Below are positions 1 to 8,841 of a stretch of DNA of 64,000 nucleotides, one piece after another. The notes beneath the pieces were generated by a model, which saw only the letters and a list, made by a program, of their open reading frames with translations, was not told where the DNA came from and did not search any database. A program made the position numbers and the translations under genes. Source of the stretch: Cyclobacteriaceae bacterium (GTDB taxonomy: Bacteria; Bacteroidota; Bacteroidia; Cytophagales; Cyclobacteriaceae); the NCBI GenBank assembly GCA_019638355.1, contig JAHBTY010000001.1:1-64000 (forward strand). Direction: 5' to 3'. Each line of letters opens with the position of its first letter. Positions within the stretch are counted from its first letter, which is position 1.

Positions 1-1402
1 ACAAAACCGAAAAATCTATCATCCGCGCGGTAAGGTATTGGGCGGCTGCAGCTCCACCAATGCAATGGCCTACGTGCGCGGCCACGCTGCCGACTACAAT
101 CAGTGGGCAAGCTTGGGCAATACAGGTTGGCGCTATGAAGACGTACTACCCTACTTTATTAAATCAGAAAACAACGAACAATTTCAGAATAACTACCACG
201 GACAAAACGGTCCGCTGAACGTTACGCATGCCTTGCGCCACAAAACAGAACTGGCACAAACATTTATAGAAGCGTGTGCACAAGCCGGCATTGTTCGCAA
301 CGATGATTTTAACGGAGCCAAACAAGAAGGCGCGGGCCTGATGCAGTTTACCATTAAAGATGCCAAACGTTGCAGCACAGCCGATGCGTTTTTGAAACCT
401 GTTTTATCGCGCGATAACCTTACGGTTTATACAGGCGTACACGTAAAACAAATTCTGATTGAAAAAGATGAAGCAACCGGTGTGGAATATTTTGTACGCG
501 ACTCCAGTTGCGAAAAAGTATTTGCACGTAAAGAAGTAATTCTTTGTGGAGGGGCATTTGCATCGCCTCAGCTTTTAATGCTTTCCGGCATCGGCCCAAA
601 AGATGTATTGGCCAAACACCACATTGAAGTAAAAAAAGAATTGCCCGGTGTAGGGCAAAACCTGCAAGATCATTTATTCTTCGCGGTAAGCAGTTTGTGT
701 AAACAACCCATCAGTAATAATCATTGGATGCCCTGGCATAAACAAGCCGAAGCATTGCTGCGCTATGCATTGTTCAAAACCGGGCCGCTAACATTAGGCC
801 CGCTGGAAGCATGTGCGTTTACCAAATCCGATCCCACGCAACCCAAACCCGATCTGCAATTTCAGTTTACGCCCACCAATGCCGGCAACGATTATACAAC
901 CGATGTGTTTGATCTCAACACTTTTCCACGGGCGGATGGCTACACCATTCTGCCCACGCAGGTAAATCCAAAAAGTCGCGGGTATTTAACACTCGCTTCC
1001 GCGGATCCGTTTACGGCACCGATAATCGATCCGCGTTATTTATCGGAAGAAGTTGATCGCGAAACCATGGTGAAGGGAGCAAAGATTGCGTTACAAATTC
1101 TGGAAGCCGATGCCTGGTCACCTTACCGTATTAAAACCCATTGTCCGGCTCACCGCGATTCGGATGAAGCGTTGTTGGATCATATTCAACGCAGCGCCGA
1201 ATGTGTGTATCATCCGGTGGGCACGTGCAAAATGGGTATGGATGAAATGGCTGTAGTGAATGATCAACTTCAGGTTTATGGTATTGGCAAACTGCGGGTG
1301 GTTGATGCTTCGGTAATGCCCACGCTAACCAGCGGTAATACGAATGCCCCAACTATTATGATTGCGGAGAAGGCGGGGGATTTGATTAAAGAGATTGTTT
1401 GA
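1..1402 (+). CDS. GMC-family FAD oxidoreductase, 5' end missing
   Basis: Flavin-dependent alcohol/choline-dehydrogenase-like enzyme of the glucose-methanol-choline family. The reading frame is open from base 2, so the gene starts before the window. The first visible residues (HPRGKVLGGCSSTNAMAYVR) are the GMC signature that follows the FAD-binding Rossmann segment; the N-terminal GxGxxG is outside the window. The second GMC signature is present (GGAFASPQLLMLSGIGP), as is the C-terminal catalytic region with HPVGTCKMG and SGNTNAPTIMIAEKAG, which supply the active-site His and the His/Asn partner. The substrate cannot be told from sequence; choline or another primary alcohol are family possibilities. 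Most members have SS where this one has CS in the first signature. Confidence 0.93.
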   Translation, partial: QNRKIYHPRGKVLGGCSSTNAMAYVRGHAADYNQWASLGNTGWRYEDVLPYFIKSENNEQFQNNYHGQNGPLNVTHALRHKTELAQTFIEACAQAGIVRNDDFNGAKQEGAGLMQFTIKDAKRCSTADAFLKPVLSRDNLTVYTGVHVKQILIEKDEATGVEYFVRDSSCEKVFARKEVILCGGAFASPQLLMLSGIGPKDVLAKHHIEVKKELPGVGQNLQDHLFFAVSSLCKQPISNNHWMPWHKQAEALLRYALFKTGPLTLGPLEACAFTKSDPTQPKPDLQFQFTPTNAGNDYTTDVFDLNTFPRADGYTILPTQVNPKSRGYLTLASADPFTAPIIDPRYLSEEVDRETMVKGAKIALQILEADAWSPYRIKTHCPAHRDSDEALLDHIQRSAECVYHPVGTCKMGMDEMAVVNDQLQVYGIGKLRVVDASVMPTLTSGNTNAPTIMIAEKAGDLIKEIV

Positions 1403-1417
1403 TTGGAGGAAAAGTCA

Positions 1418-1442
1418 AGGCGCAAGCGTCACGCTTGTGCCT
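1418..1442. repeat. REP-like hairpin upstream of the RAYT remnant
   Basis: Inverted repeat with 11-base arms AGGCGCAAGCG (1418-1428) and CGCTTGTGCCT (1432-1442), three-base loop, one G-U pair. It lies 15 bases after the GMC stop and 48 bases before the RAYT remnant. It could be the REP palindrome recognised by this transposase family or the terminator of the GMC gene. The following bases are A-rich rather than a T-run on this strand. Confidence 0.45.
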
Positions 1443-1490
1443 CCATTAAAAAACCCCTTAATAATTTACTAAATACAAACGCTGGTTAGA

Positions 1491-1996
1491 ATAAGTCGTA
1501 AATACAAATTCGGAGACAATGACAAACTATACTTATCAGCTTTTCTCTTGTAGGCTGGATTGACCTTTTCATCCGAAAAGAATACAAGGATATTATGCTG
1601 GACAGTTGGCAGTATTGCCAGAAAAATAAAGATCTTGAGATTTATTGCTGGTGCATTATGACAAGTTACATTCACATGATTATTGGCAGCAAAGAAAGAC
1701 CTTTGGATAAAATTGTAGGGGAAATGAAAAGTTTTACATCGCGAAGTTTAAGAAGGGCAATCAGCGAACATCCCACAGAAAGCAGACGTGAATGGATGGT
1801 TCACTTGATGGAGAAAGCAGGGATGCAAAACAGTAACAACTATGAATGGCAGTTGTGGCAACAACACAATCATCCTATCGAAATACTAAACACCAATATG
1901 TTTTATCAAAAAATGGAATACATTCATCTAAATCCGGTTGAAGCCGGATTTGTAGAAAACGAAGCGGATTATCTTTACAGTAGTGGTGTAAACTAA
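1491..1996 (+). pseudogene. REP-associated tyrosine transposase (RAYT, Y1_Tnp) remnant
   Basis: An open frame from 1595 to 1996 encodes most of a RAYT: CWCIM, the SYIHMIIGS segment, and the C-terminal EYIHLNPVEAGFV block that carries the catalytic Tyr in this family. Upstream, SRKYKFGDNDKLY is encoded in another frame at 1494-1532 and ISFSLVGWIDLFIRKEYKD continues in the downstream frame from 1535. Restoring one T near 1533 would join them into one protein of about 168 residues, the usual family size. Three lesions are visible: the expected ATG reads ATA (1491-1493), there is the one-base deletion, and the HUH metal motif (normally NHVH) reads SYIH, losing the first His. The element is very probably inactive. 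The joining is inference from family knowledge; the frames are read directly. Confidence 0.8.
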
Positions 1997-2047
1997 GGCG
2001 CCAGTGATTTGAAGACTACAACTGTATAAGAAATTTCTTTCGTTTGC

Positions 2048-2497
2048 TCAAGGCATCCACTCATACATCTGGTAATGTTCCCCATTCATCCCCAACGATT
2101 CATATACCTTCTGTGCCGCAACATTGGTTTTATCTACATACAAGCGAATGCCGCGGTAACCCGATTGAGGTGTAACCAATTGCTGGATGTGCTGATACAT
2201 TTTTTTAAACACACCTTTACCCCTTGCCTCCGGCACAATGTACACCGATTGAATCCAGAGCACCGTACCAAAACGCCAGTCGCTCCATTCATAGGTTGTC
2301 ATCAGGCTACCGACTACTTTTCCAGCTTCCAAAGCCACATAATAGGCTCCCTTGGTGGCATCTTTAAACACTGCATGCACGCCTTCGGTTACCGTGTGGT
2401 AGTCCAATTGTACACCTTCGGTTTCCAGGGCCATCTTTAGTTGAAAGTCGATGATGTAAAGTGCATCATCGAGGATAGCTTCTTTTATTTCGATCAT
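2048..2497 (-). CDS. GNAT-family N-acetyltransferase
   Basis: A 149-residue protein of typical GNAT length. The acetyl-CoA binding loop is visible as VPEARGKGVFKKMYQHI at about residues 92-108, matching the R/Q-x-x-G-x-G/A pattern, followed by the C-terminal strand with NVAAQKVYESLGM. The substrate is unknown. It is transcribed divergently from the cation exchanger, with only about 30 AT-rich bases between them. The start is the ATG at 2495-2497. Confidence 0.85.
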   Translation of the reverse strand: MIEIKEAILDDALYIIDFQLKMALETEGVQLDYHTVTEGVHAVFKDATKGAYYVALEAGKVVGSLMTTYEWSDWRFGTVLWIQSVYIVPEARGKGVFKKMYQHIQQLVTPQSGYRGIRLYVDKTNVAAQKVYESLGMNGEHYQMYEWMP

Positions 2498-2532
2498 GTT
2501 GCAATTAAATATTTTATTTAAATTAAGTGCGA

Positions 2533-3483
2533 ATGGTCTATTTGCTTTTTGTACTTGGCTTTGTCTTTCTGGTTAAGGGTGCCGATCTGCTGGTGGCAGG
2601 GGCCTCCGCCATTGGGCGTAAGTTTCGCATCTCTGAAATGGTTATCGGGTTAACCATTGTTTCGTTTGGCACTTCGTTACCTGAACTGTTAGTAACCATG
2701 ATCAGCAGTGTAAACGGCAAGCCCGAAATGGGTTTGGGAAATATATTGGGCAGTAACATTGCCAACATTCTGATCATTTTGGGTGTTGCCGCGTTGGTTC
2801 GACCATTGCCCATACCGCGCGACACATACTTTATTGAAATACCCTTTTCTATTTTGGCTGCATTGCTGATGGGTTTTCTGGCCAATGCCAATATTTTCAA
2901 TTCGGGCATTAGCACCATTGGCCAGCAAGAAGGCTTGATTATGCTTTACTTCTTTATTCTGTTTATGATTTATGTTTTCGTGAGCACCCGAAGCCGAAAA
3001 ACCGAAGCCGATAAAACGAGTTTAATTCCAAAACCATTGTGGCAATCAATCGCATTAATTGTAGTGGGTATTATGGGTTTGTATTTTGGCGGTGGATGGG
3101 TAGTGGATGGGGCTACAGAAATGGCTCGTTTACTGGGGGTAAGCCAGGGGGTAATCGGATTAACGGTAATTGCTATTGGAACATCCTTGCCCGAGTTGGT
3201 AACTTCGGCAGTAGCCGCCTATAAGGGTAATACCGATATGGCCGTGGGCAATGCAATTGGATCCAACATCTTTAACTTGCTCTGGATTGTTGGTATTACC
3301 TCTGTAATAACTCCCATTCCATTTACCGACCACAGTAATCAGGATATTCTTATGGTGCTTATTTCAACTTCGGTACTGATTGGTGCGGTAATAATCGGAA
3401 AGCGCCCCGGCATTAGCCGTTGGGAAGGTCTTTTCTTTTTACTGGTTTATGCCACGTACCTCTTCTCGTTAATAAACAGGTAA
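2533..3483 (+). CDS. Calcium/sodium antiporter (CaCA family, YrbG-like)
   Basis: Inner-membrane exchanger of about 316 residues with about ten hydrophobic segments. It has the two inverted alpha repeats that define the CaCA superfamily: FGTSLPELLVT with GNILGSNIANILIILG in the N-terminal half, and IGTSLPELVTS with GNAIGSNIFNLLWIVG in the C-terminal half. The acidic residues in these repeats bind the exchanged cation. An in-frame GTG at 2527 is an alternative start two codons upstream. It converges on the PLP-enzyme gene, with only a few bases between the stops. Confidence 0.93.
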   Translation: MVYLLFVLGFVFLVKGADLLVAGASAIGRKFRISEMVIGLTIVSFGTSLPELLVTMISSVNGKPEMGLGNILGSNIANILIILGVAALVRPLPIPRDTYFIEIPFSILAALLMGFLANANIFNSGISTIGQQEGLIMLYFFILFMIYVFVSTRSRKTEADKTSLIPKPLWQSIALIVVGIMGLYFGGGWVVDGATEMARLLGVSQGVIGLTVIAIGTSLPELVTSAVAAYKGNTDMAVGNAIGSNIFNLLWIVGITSVITPIPFTDHSNQDILMVLISTSVLIGAVIIGKRPGISRWEGLFFLLVYATYLFSLINR

Positions 3484-3488
3484 GCTTA

Positions 3489-4616
3489 TTAAAGTGCCTG
3501 TTTAATATCAGTAATCAGATCGGCTGCATCTTCAATACCTACCGACAGGCGCATGAGTTTATCGGAGATACCAACAGCCTTCCGCTCGGCCGCAGTAAGT
3601 TTTGCGTGCGATGTTTTTACAGGCGAAGTAATGGTTGATTCCACACCGCCCAAACTAATTGCACGCTTGATATAATGTAACCGTTTCGTGAATTTATCCG
3701 GATCGGTTTTCACCTCGAACGAAAGCATGCCACCAAAACCACCCGGCATTTGTTTTTTGGCAATAGCATAACCCGGATGATTTTTTAAGCCCGGATAAAA
3801 CACTTTCGCCACGCGCGGTTCGCTTTCCAGGTACCGGGCAATGGCCAGTGCGTTTTCATTTTGTTTTTCTACACGCAGTACAATGGTTTTTAAACTGCGC
3901 TCTACCAGAAAACAAGTTTGTGCATCTAAACTTCCACCAAAGTGAAGCGCGCTTTGTTTAATCTGCTCGGTAAGTTTTTTAGACGACACCATCGCACCAC
4001 AACAAATGTCGCTATGGCCGCCTATGTATTTGGTGCCACTGTGGGTAACAATGTCAATACCCAGGTCAATCGGATTTTGATTTACCGGACTGGCAAATGT
4101 ATTGTCGATGATGGTGATGATGCCGTACTTCTTTGCCAGCTTCGATATTGCCTTCAGATCAGTAATCTTTAATAAAGGATTAGAAGGTGTTTCCACATAA
4201 ATTACTTTCGTGTTTTTGCGAATGGCCTTTTCAAAATTTTTCAAGTCCGAAACATCGGCCATGGAATATTCCATGCCATAGCGCTCTAATTCATGCAGGG
4301 CAGCATGGTGCGTACCACCATATAAATCATTTTGAAAAAGAATATGATCTCCGGCCCGCATCATTCCAAAAATACTCGTCATAATAGCGGCCATGCCCGA
4401 ACTGAAGATCAGCCCGTCCTCACCGTTTTCAAGGGCAACTAACTTTTCAACTACTGCTTTTTGATTGGGTGTATTGTAATAGCGCGGATAACGCACTTCT
4501 GTTTCGTAGTCGTAGGCTGCTGAGGGATAAATGGGTGTAACCACTCCGCCAAAGAGCGGATCGCCCATGGAACCGGCATGAACACTGAGGGTAAGTTTGG
4601 ATGCAGATTTTTTCAT
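3489..4616 (-). CDS. Trans-sulfuration PLP enzyme (cystathionine gamma-synthase/lyase type)
   Basis: Cys/Met-metabolism PLP enzyme of about 375 residues. Visible are the cofactor-contact segment SSGMAAI, the Tyr-rich YPRYYNTPN substrate region, the strand IIDNTFASP carrying the PLP-ring Asp, and the Schiff-base Lys in HSGTKYIGGHSD. C-terminal SLGGVESTITSP is also typical. Sequence alone does not separate cystathionine gamma-synthase, cystathionine gamma-lyase and methionine gamma-lyase. I chose the ATG at 4614-4616 over an upstream TTG because MKKSASKLTLSVHAG is the usual N-terminus. Confidence 0.92.
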   Translation of the reverse strand: MKKSASKLTLSVHAGSMGDPLFGGVVTPIYPSAAYDYETEVRYPRYYNTPNQKAVVEKLVALENGEDGLIFSSGMAAIMTSIFGMMRAGDHILFQNDLYGGTHHAALHELERYGMEYSMADVSDLKNFEKAIRKNTKVIYVETPSNPLLKITDLKAISKLAKKYGIITIIDNTFASPVNQNPIDLGIDIVTHSGTKYIGGHSDICCGAMVSSKKLTEQIKQSALHFGGSLDAQTCFLVERSLKTIVLRVEKQNENALAIARYLESEPRVAKVFYPGLKNHPGYAIAKKQMPGGFGGMLSFEVKTDPDKFTKRLHYIKRAISLGGVESTITSPVKTSHAKLTAAERKAVGISDKLMRLSVGIEDAADLITDIKQAL

Positions 4617-4690
4617 AAAATAATTGAGCAGCAAAAATAGATTAATCGATTCATATAATTTTACAATATACTCCTCAACATGTTTGTTCG

Positions 4691-5200
4691 ATGCAAAAAA
4701 TGAACTACCGCGATTTTACACTGAAAGCCCGGCTTTACAACAGCCAAAAGATAAAGGGGCAACTATTGAAGTTAGGGGCAAGATGTGTGGGTACCGATAA
4801 TCAGGTGGACCGGTATTTTGAAATAGCGCAAGGCAAACTTAAATGGCGACAAGGCAACATTGAAAACCTGATTACCCATTACGAGCGCATTCAGGAAGAC
4901 GGCCTTGAACAAACTGTTGTTTATCGGTATGACGTAAATCCTTCGCAAGAAACTATTCAGCAATTATTTGATCTATACCAAGTGGCGAGCACTGTAAGTA
5001 AACAGCGAACAATCTATTGGCTCGGTAACGTTAAAATTCATGTTGATAAATTACCGGATGGAAGTGAATTTATCGAATTGGAAGCAATGGATCGTAATGA
5101 CAAACTCAGTACGGCAGAGCTAAAAACTCAATGCAAGCAAATTCAACAGGCATTGGCTATTGAAGATTCTGACCTGTTGCCAACCGGATATTTTCAATAA
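4691..5200 (+). CDS. CYTH-domain protein (class IV adenylate cyclase-like)
   Basis: A 169-residue CYTH (CyaB/thiamine triphosphatase) domain protein. The family binds triphosphates and divalent metal inside a beta tunnel. Visible are the N-terminal FTLKARL (usually ExExK in active enzymes), DRYFEIAQGKLKWRQG, and a late acidic strand SEFIELEA. The first motif lacks the full ExExK, so nucleotide cyclase activity should not be assumed; a polyphosphate- or triphosphate-related role is equally possible. A second in-frame ATG lies at 4700. It is divergent from the trans-sulfuration gene across about 75 bases. Confidence 0.8.
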   Translation: MQKMNYRDFTLKARLYNSQKIKGQLLKLGARCVGTDNQVDRYFEIAQGKLKWRQGNIENLITHYERIQEDGLEQTVVYRYDVNPSQETIQQLFDLYQVASTVSKQRTIYWLGNVKIHVDKLPDGSEFIELEAMDRNDKLSTAELKTQCKQIQQALAIEDSDLLPTGYFQ

Positions 5201-5261
5201 AAACAAAATACCTTGTCCAAAATCAGAGCCTTAGTTTGATATACCACCAAACACAAAACGT

Positions 5262-5621
5262 ATGGAAGAGTACATGTTAATTTTCAGGCACATGGATGGC
5301 GGTAAAGTTGCCTCGCCCGAACAAATTCAAATCTGGATGAAACAAACCATGGATTGGATTGGTGGTATAGCCGCTCAAAACAAATACGTGGGTGGCAATG
5401 GTTTGCCCTTTGATGATGCCCGTGTAGTGATGACTAAAAATGGCAAACCGGTTGTAACCAACGGTCCGTTTGGCGACATTAAAGAAACATTGGGTGGATA
5501 CATTCTTGTAAAAGCTGCAAGTGTTGAAGAAGCCGTTGCGTTTGCAAAAGGCGCACCCATTTTACAGGGCGAAGGCAACAGTGTGGAAGTGCGCAAGCAT
5601 AAGCATGCAGATACTAACTAA
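5262..5621 (+). CDS. YciI/DGPF-domain protein
   Basis: A 119-residue YCII-related protein with the DGPF-type signature here read as TNGPFGDIKETLGGY at about residues 66-80. The N-terminal MEEYMLIFR and the C-terminal AVEEAV-like helix region are typical of proteins often annotated as transcription initiation protein. DGPF proteins are the recognised genomic partners of ECF42 sigma factors, and one follows 64 bases downstream. The molecular activity of this family is not established. Confidence 0.88.
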   Translation: MEEYMLIFRHMDGGKVASPEQIQIWMKQTMDWIGGIAAQNKYVGGNGLPFDDARVVMTKNGKPVVTNGPFGDIKETLGGYILVKAASVEEAVAFAKGAPILQGEGNSVEVRKHKHADTN

Positions 5622-5625
5622 ATGC

Positions 5626-5665
5626 AGGCATCAGACTACCATTATTAATGAGTAGTTTGATGCCT
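5626..5665. promoter_or_regulatory. Stem-loop between the DGPF gene and the sigma gene
   Basis: Fourteen-base arms AGGCATCAGACTAC (5626-5639) and GTAGTTTGATGCCT (5652-5665), one mismatch, twelve-base AT-rich loop. No T-run follows, so it looks less like an intrinsic terminator than a partial terminator or an mRNA-stability element that sets unequal expression of the two genes. Confidence 0.5.
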
Positions 5666-5685
5666 GGCTGCCAACAGGTCATTTC

Positions 5686-6909
5686 ATGAATCAGGATAAG
5701 GTAATTCCACATTTGTTTCGTACCGAGTTTCGGAATCTTGTTTCTGCTCTTACACGACATTTTGGAATAGCACACCTGCAGGCTGCCGAAGATATTGCCA
5801 GTGAAACTTTTCTGGCTGCACTGGAAAGCTGGAGTTACAAAGGTGTGCCCGAAAATCCGAAGGCCTGGTTATACCGCGTTGCCAAAAACAAAGCAGTTAA
5901 CTATCAGGTGCGAAATCAGGTCTTCACACAAAAAATCGTAACGAAGCTAAAATCACATTCGGAAGCATTCGAGATAGACTTATCGGAAAAACAAATTCAG
6001 GATAGCCAGTTGCAGATGTTGTTTGCCTTGTGCCATCCGGCCATTGCGCCCGAAGCGCAGGTTGGATTAGCCTTGCGTATGTTGTGCGGTTTTGGAATTG
6101 AAGAAATTGCCACCGCCTTTCTCACCAATAAAGAAACCATTAACAAACGATTATACCGCGCCAAAGAAAAACTACGCGAAATAAATCTGCCCATCGAAAT
6201 GCCACCCGATGTTGTGATTAACGAGAGGCTGCAAAATGTTTTACTCACACTTTACCTGCTCTTCAACGAAGGTTATTATTCTGAGAGCAAAGAAATGGTG
6301 CTGCGCGAAGAGTTTTGCCTGGAGGCGATGCGGCTCACGCATTTGTTAATCGAAAATTCTTCCACCAATCAACCGGCAGTAAATGCATTGATGGCGCTAA
6401 TGTGTTTTCATGCATCGCGATTTGCCGCCCGCAAAAATTCCAGGGGTGAACTTTTGCTATACGATGAGCAAGATGAGAGTTTGTGGAATCAGGAATTGAT
6501 AGCGCGCGGTGCTTATTACTTTAACCAGGCCGCCAGTGGCAACAAACTTACGCGCTACCATCTTGAAGCGGGCATTGCCTGGTGGCACACGCAAAAAGAT
6601 AACACGCATCAAAAGTGGGAGAACATTTTACAATTGTATAACCAATTGTTGCAGCTAAACTATTCACCCATTGCCGCATTAAACCGCACCTTTGCGTTGG
6701 CAAAAGCTAATAGTTACGAAGAAGCAATTACTGCTGCAGAAAAACTTCAGTTGACGGATAATGTTTACTATTTTATACTCTTGGGAGAACTATACTCCAA
6801 ATCCGACAGGCAGAAATCACAAGCTAATTACAAGCGCGCATTGGCTTTGACTAAAACGCTGCCTGAGCAAGAAGCGATAAAGAAAAAATTAAGCTTATCG
6901 GGTATTTGA
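5686..6909 (+). CDS. ECF42-like RNA polymerase sigma factor with C-terminal TPR-like domain
   Basis: A 407-residue protein, far longer than ordinary ECF sigma factors (about 180). Region sigma2 is at about residues 10-80, with DIASETFLAAL and NPKAWLYRVAKNKA. Sigma4 is at about 115-165, with CGFGIEEIATAFLTNKETINKRLYRAKEKLRE. After this comes the family-specific helical domain: LYLLFNEGYYS, CLEAMRLTHLLIE, GAYYFNQA, YHLEAGIAWWH and PIAALNRTFALAKA. This layout plus the adjacent DGPF gene matches the ECF42 group. No anti-sigma gene is visible; in this group the C-terminal extension is thought to affect activity. The natural signal is unknown. Confidence 0.88.
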   Translation: MNQDKVIPHLFRTEFRNLVSALTRHFGIAHLQAAEDIASETFLAALESWSYKGVPENPKAWLYRVAKNKAVNYQVRNQVFTQKIVTKLKSHSEAFEIDLSEKQIQDSQLQMLFALCHPAIAPEAQVGLALRMLCGFGIEEIATAFLTNKETINKRLYRAKEKLREINLPIEMPPDVVINERLQNVLLTLYLLFNEGYYSESKEMVLREEFCLEAMRLTHLLIENSSTNQPAVNALMALMCFHASRFAARKNSRGELLLYDEQDESLWNQELIARGAYYFNQAASGNKLTRYHLEAGIAWWHTQKDNTHQKWENILQLYNQLLQLNYSPIAALNRTFALAKANSYEEAITAAEKLQLTDNVYYFILLGELYSKSDRQKSQANYKRALALTKTLPEQEAIKKKLSLSGI

Positions 6910-6929
6910 AGTCCTGGCTGTTGATTGTT

Positions 6930-7709
6930 TTATCCGCGCTTCGTTAAAATCTCCACTATCCCTTGCTCTGCATCACGATCCGGGTAGGCGGCATACCAGG
7001 AATAATCATCCACCTTATCTAAAAGCATTTTCAGAATAGGAGTTTCAAATCGTTCCAGAATAGTTGGGTTTACTTCATAATACTCATCTGTGGGGCCGCG
7101 ATCTAAAAACTGAACGGCAATCAGATACCCGATAGTTTGATCGGCTGTAGCCGGTGTTACCATGGCGATGTAAGCACGTTGTAATGCAGGGTTCGTTGGG
7201 TCTGCCATCATTAACCGATGAAGAGTTTGCATCATCCATAACCATCGGTTATCCTCCATCAGGCAGGTTTGAACAAAGTAGTGTGTTTCGCCCGGTGCGT
7301 TAAGCAATAACGCAACCAGGTTTAATGTTTTCGTTCGCGTAGGGTTTACCTGCAAATCATTAAAAGCCAATAACTGAATAACCGTGGCCGCATCCAGGTT
7401 AACCAGGCTGGTATGTTGAAATTGAGCTGGTGGTAATTGTTCAATCTTTAGTGAATCAAAAATAAAAGCATAAAGATTAGCTAGTTCATTCTGATAGGTT
7501 GTATTCAAACTGAAATTATCAGCAGTGCTTAAAGGAATACGAGGTAATGATTTTTTATACAAGGACGGTAATAAAGAATCAATCGCAACCGGTGTCGAAG
7601 TCAATTCAGGGAGATTATATTTGAATTCAGTGCTGCGCCTTTCACGCAGCATGTACCACGCCAGGCCAGCTATCAAAACAATCCCCACAAGTTGCAGAAG
7701 GGCTTTCAT
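6930..7709 (-). CDS. Membrane-anchored protein of unknown function
   Basis: A 259-residue protein I do not recognise. One N-terminal hydrophobic segment (about residues 4-20, LLQLVGIVLIAGLAWYML) is followed by RERR, suggesting an anchor or uncleaved signal. The rest is soluble and mostly helical by eye, with no catalytic motif. The stop lies 20 bases from the convergent sigma-factor gene. Its start is 9 bases downstream of the bestrophin-family stop, so the two are probably co-transcribed. Confidence 0.6.
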   Translation of the reverse strand: MKALLQLVGIVLIAGLAWYMLRERRSTEFKYNLPELTSTPVAIDSLLPSLYKKSLPRIPLSTADNFSLNTTYQNELANLYAFIFDSLKIEQLPPAQFQHTSLVNLDAATVIQLLAFNDLQVNPTRTKTLNLVALLLNAPGETHYFVQTCLMEDNRWLWMMQTLHRLMMADPTNPALQRAYIAMVTPATADQTIGYLIAVQFLDRGPTDEYYEVNPTILERFETPILKMLLDKVDDYSWYAAYPDRDAEQGIVEILTKRG

Positions 7710-7718
7710 GGTTGTAGC

Positions 7719-8723
7719 TCAGAATAACACATTGCCCACCGGTTTTATTTTTTCTGGCAAATCTTTTTCGCCCAGCATATCGAGTAAATCTATTTCAATA
7801 TTTCGCACAATGGTGCTCAGTGGAATGTCATTGATCAATCCTTCAAAAGGGTTCTCGCTGTAATCGCCCACGTATTCCATCAACGTAAATACCCACGATA
7901 CTATCATGTTAAACGGAATCATCAACCAGATTAAACTTCCACCCAATTCGCCAAACTCGCTCAACATTCCAAAGGGTAACAGGAATGTAAATATCAAAAT
8001 AAAGATTGTGCTGGAGGTTGAATACTGCCTGGGCAGCGGTGTATTCTTGATTCGTTCGCTGCGACCTTGCTCGCCATAAATTTCAGTGATCAAGCGTTGC
8101 AGTTCCACGTGCCGGAAGTTATCGACAAGGCCTTGCGCATACAACCCGGCAATGTGTTGCGATTGGCGATCGAGTAATTGGGCGGCTGCATTTTGTTTGG
8201 TGCGAATCCACTCTTGCTCTTCCGTGCTTAAATATTTTACAACTACTTTCTCAAATACCTGAAAGTCGAAGTGTTTTTCAAAATACCTGCGCTGCCGCCT
8301 GCTTTGCGTTTCCTGATGCTCCCACGAAGTACGTTGCCACATGGCATGGCGCAGCGCATACAACCAAGCAATATGCCGGTAAATGATTGTACGTTTTTCT
8401 TGTTCGGCTATTGGTGTTGCTGTTGGTGAATCAGTAATAAATGCACGGGTTGCGGCAGCAAACGAACGACTCAGGTTAACAATGCCACCCCATACTTTGC
8501 GCGCTTCCCAGCTTCTGTCGTACGATTGATTATTTTTAAAACCTACATAAAAAGCTACTGCGGTACCAATTAATGAAACCGGTAGCCACGGAATGGCCAC
8601 CCACTTCCAATCCAGGTATAAATACAAACTCATTGCCAATAAACCCGTAAACAGCGACCAGAGGATAAGTCGCCACGAAATAAAATAGATGATCATTAAA
8701 CTAAACTGTCGCTTGATGTACAT
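7719..8723 (-). CDS. Bestrophin-family (UPF0187) membrane protein
   Basis: A 334-residue protein matching the bacterial bestrophin-like family: two N-terminal membrane segments, then GFKNNQSYDRSWEARKVWGGIVNLSR, the diagnostic block. Later come QHIAGLYAQGLVD and a second hydrophobic pair (IFILIFTFLLPFG; LIWLMIPFNMIVSW), then the acidic EYVGDYSENPFEG segment that lines the pore region in this family. Bacterial homologues form pentameric ion channels. Ion selectivity cannot be inferred here. It is upstream of, and probably co-transcribed with, the unknown anchored protein. Confidence 0.9.
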   Translation of the reverse strand: MYIKRQFSLMIIYFISWRLILWSLFTGLLAMSLYLYLDWKWVAIPWLPVSLIGTAVAFYVGFKNNQSYDRSWEARKVWGGIVNLSRSFAAATRAFITDSPTATPIAEQEKRTIIYRHIAWLYALRHAMWQRTSWEHQETQSRRQRRYFEKHFDFQVFEKVVVKYLSTEEQEWIRTKQNAAAQLLDRQSQHIAGLYAQGLVDNFRHVELQRLITEIYGEQGRSERIKNTPLPRQYSTSSTIFILIFTFLLPFGMLSEFGELGGSLIWLMIPFNMIVSWVFTLMEYVGDYSENPFEGLINDIPLSTIVRNIEIDLLDMLGEKDLPEKIKPVGNVLF

Positions 8724-8841
8724 GGAATGCGCTTTTAGATTTCCCTAAAGATAGTCCGTTTTTCCGGAGCAGAAATCAGCATGATCTCGGCAAGGTCTTA
8801 CATCCTTCCCAATCTATGATCTACTGATAGGGTGCGATTAA

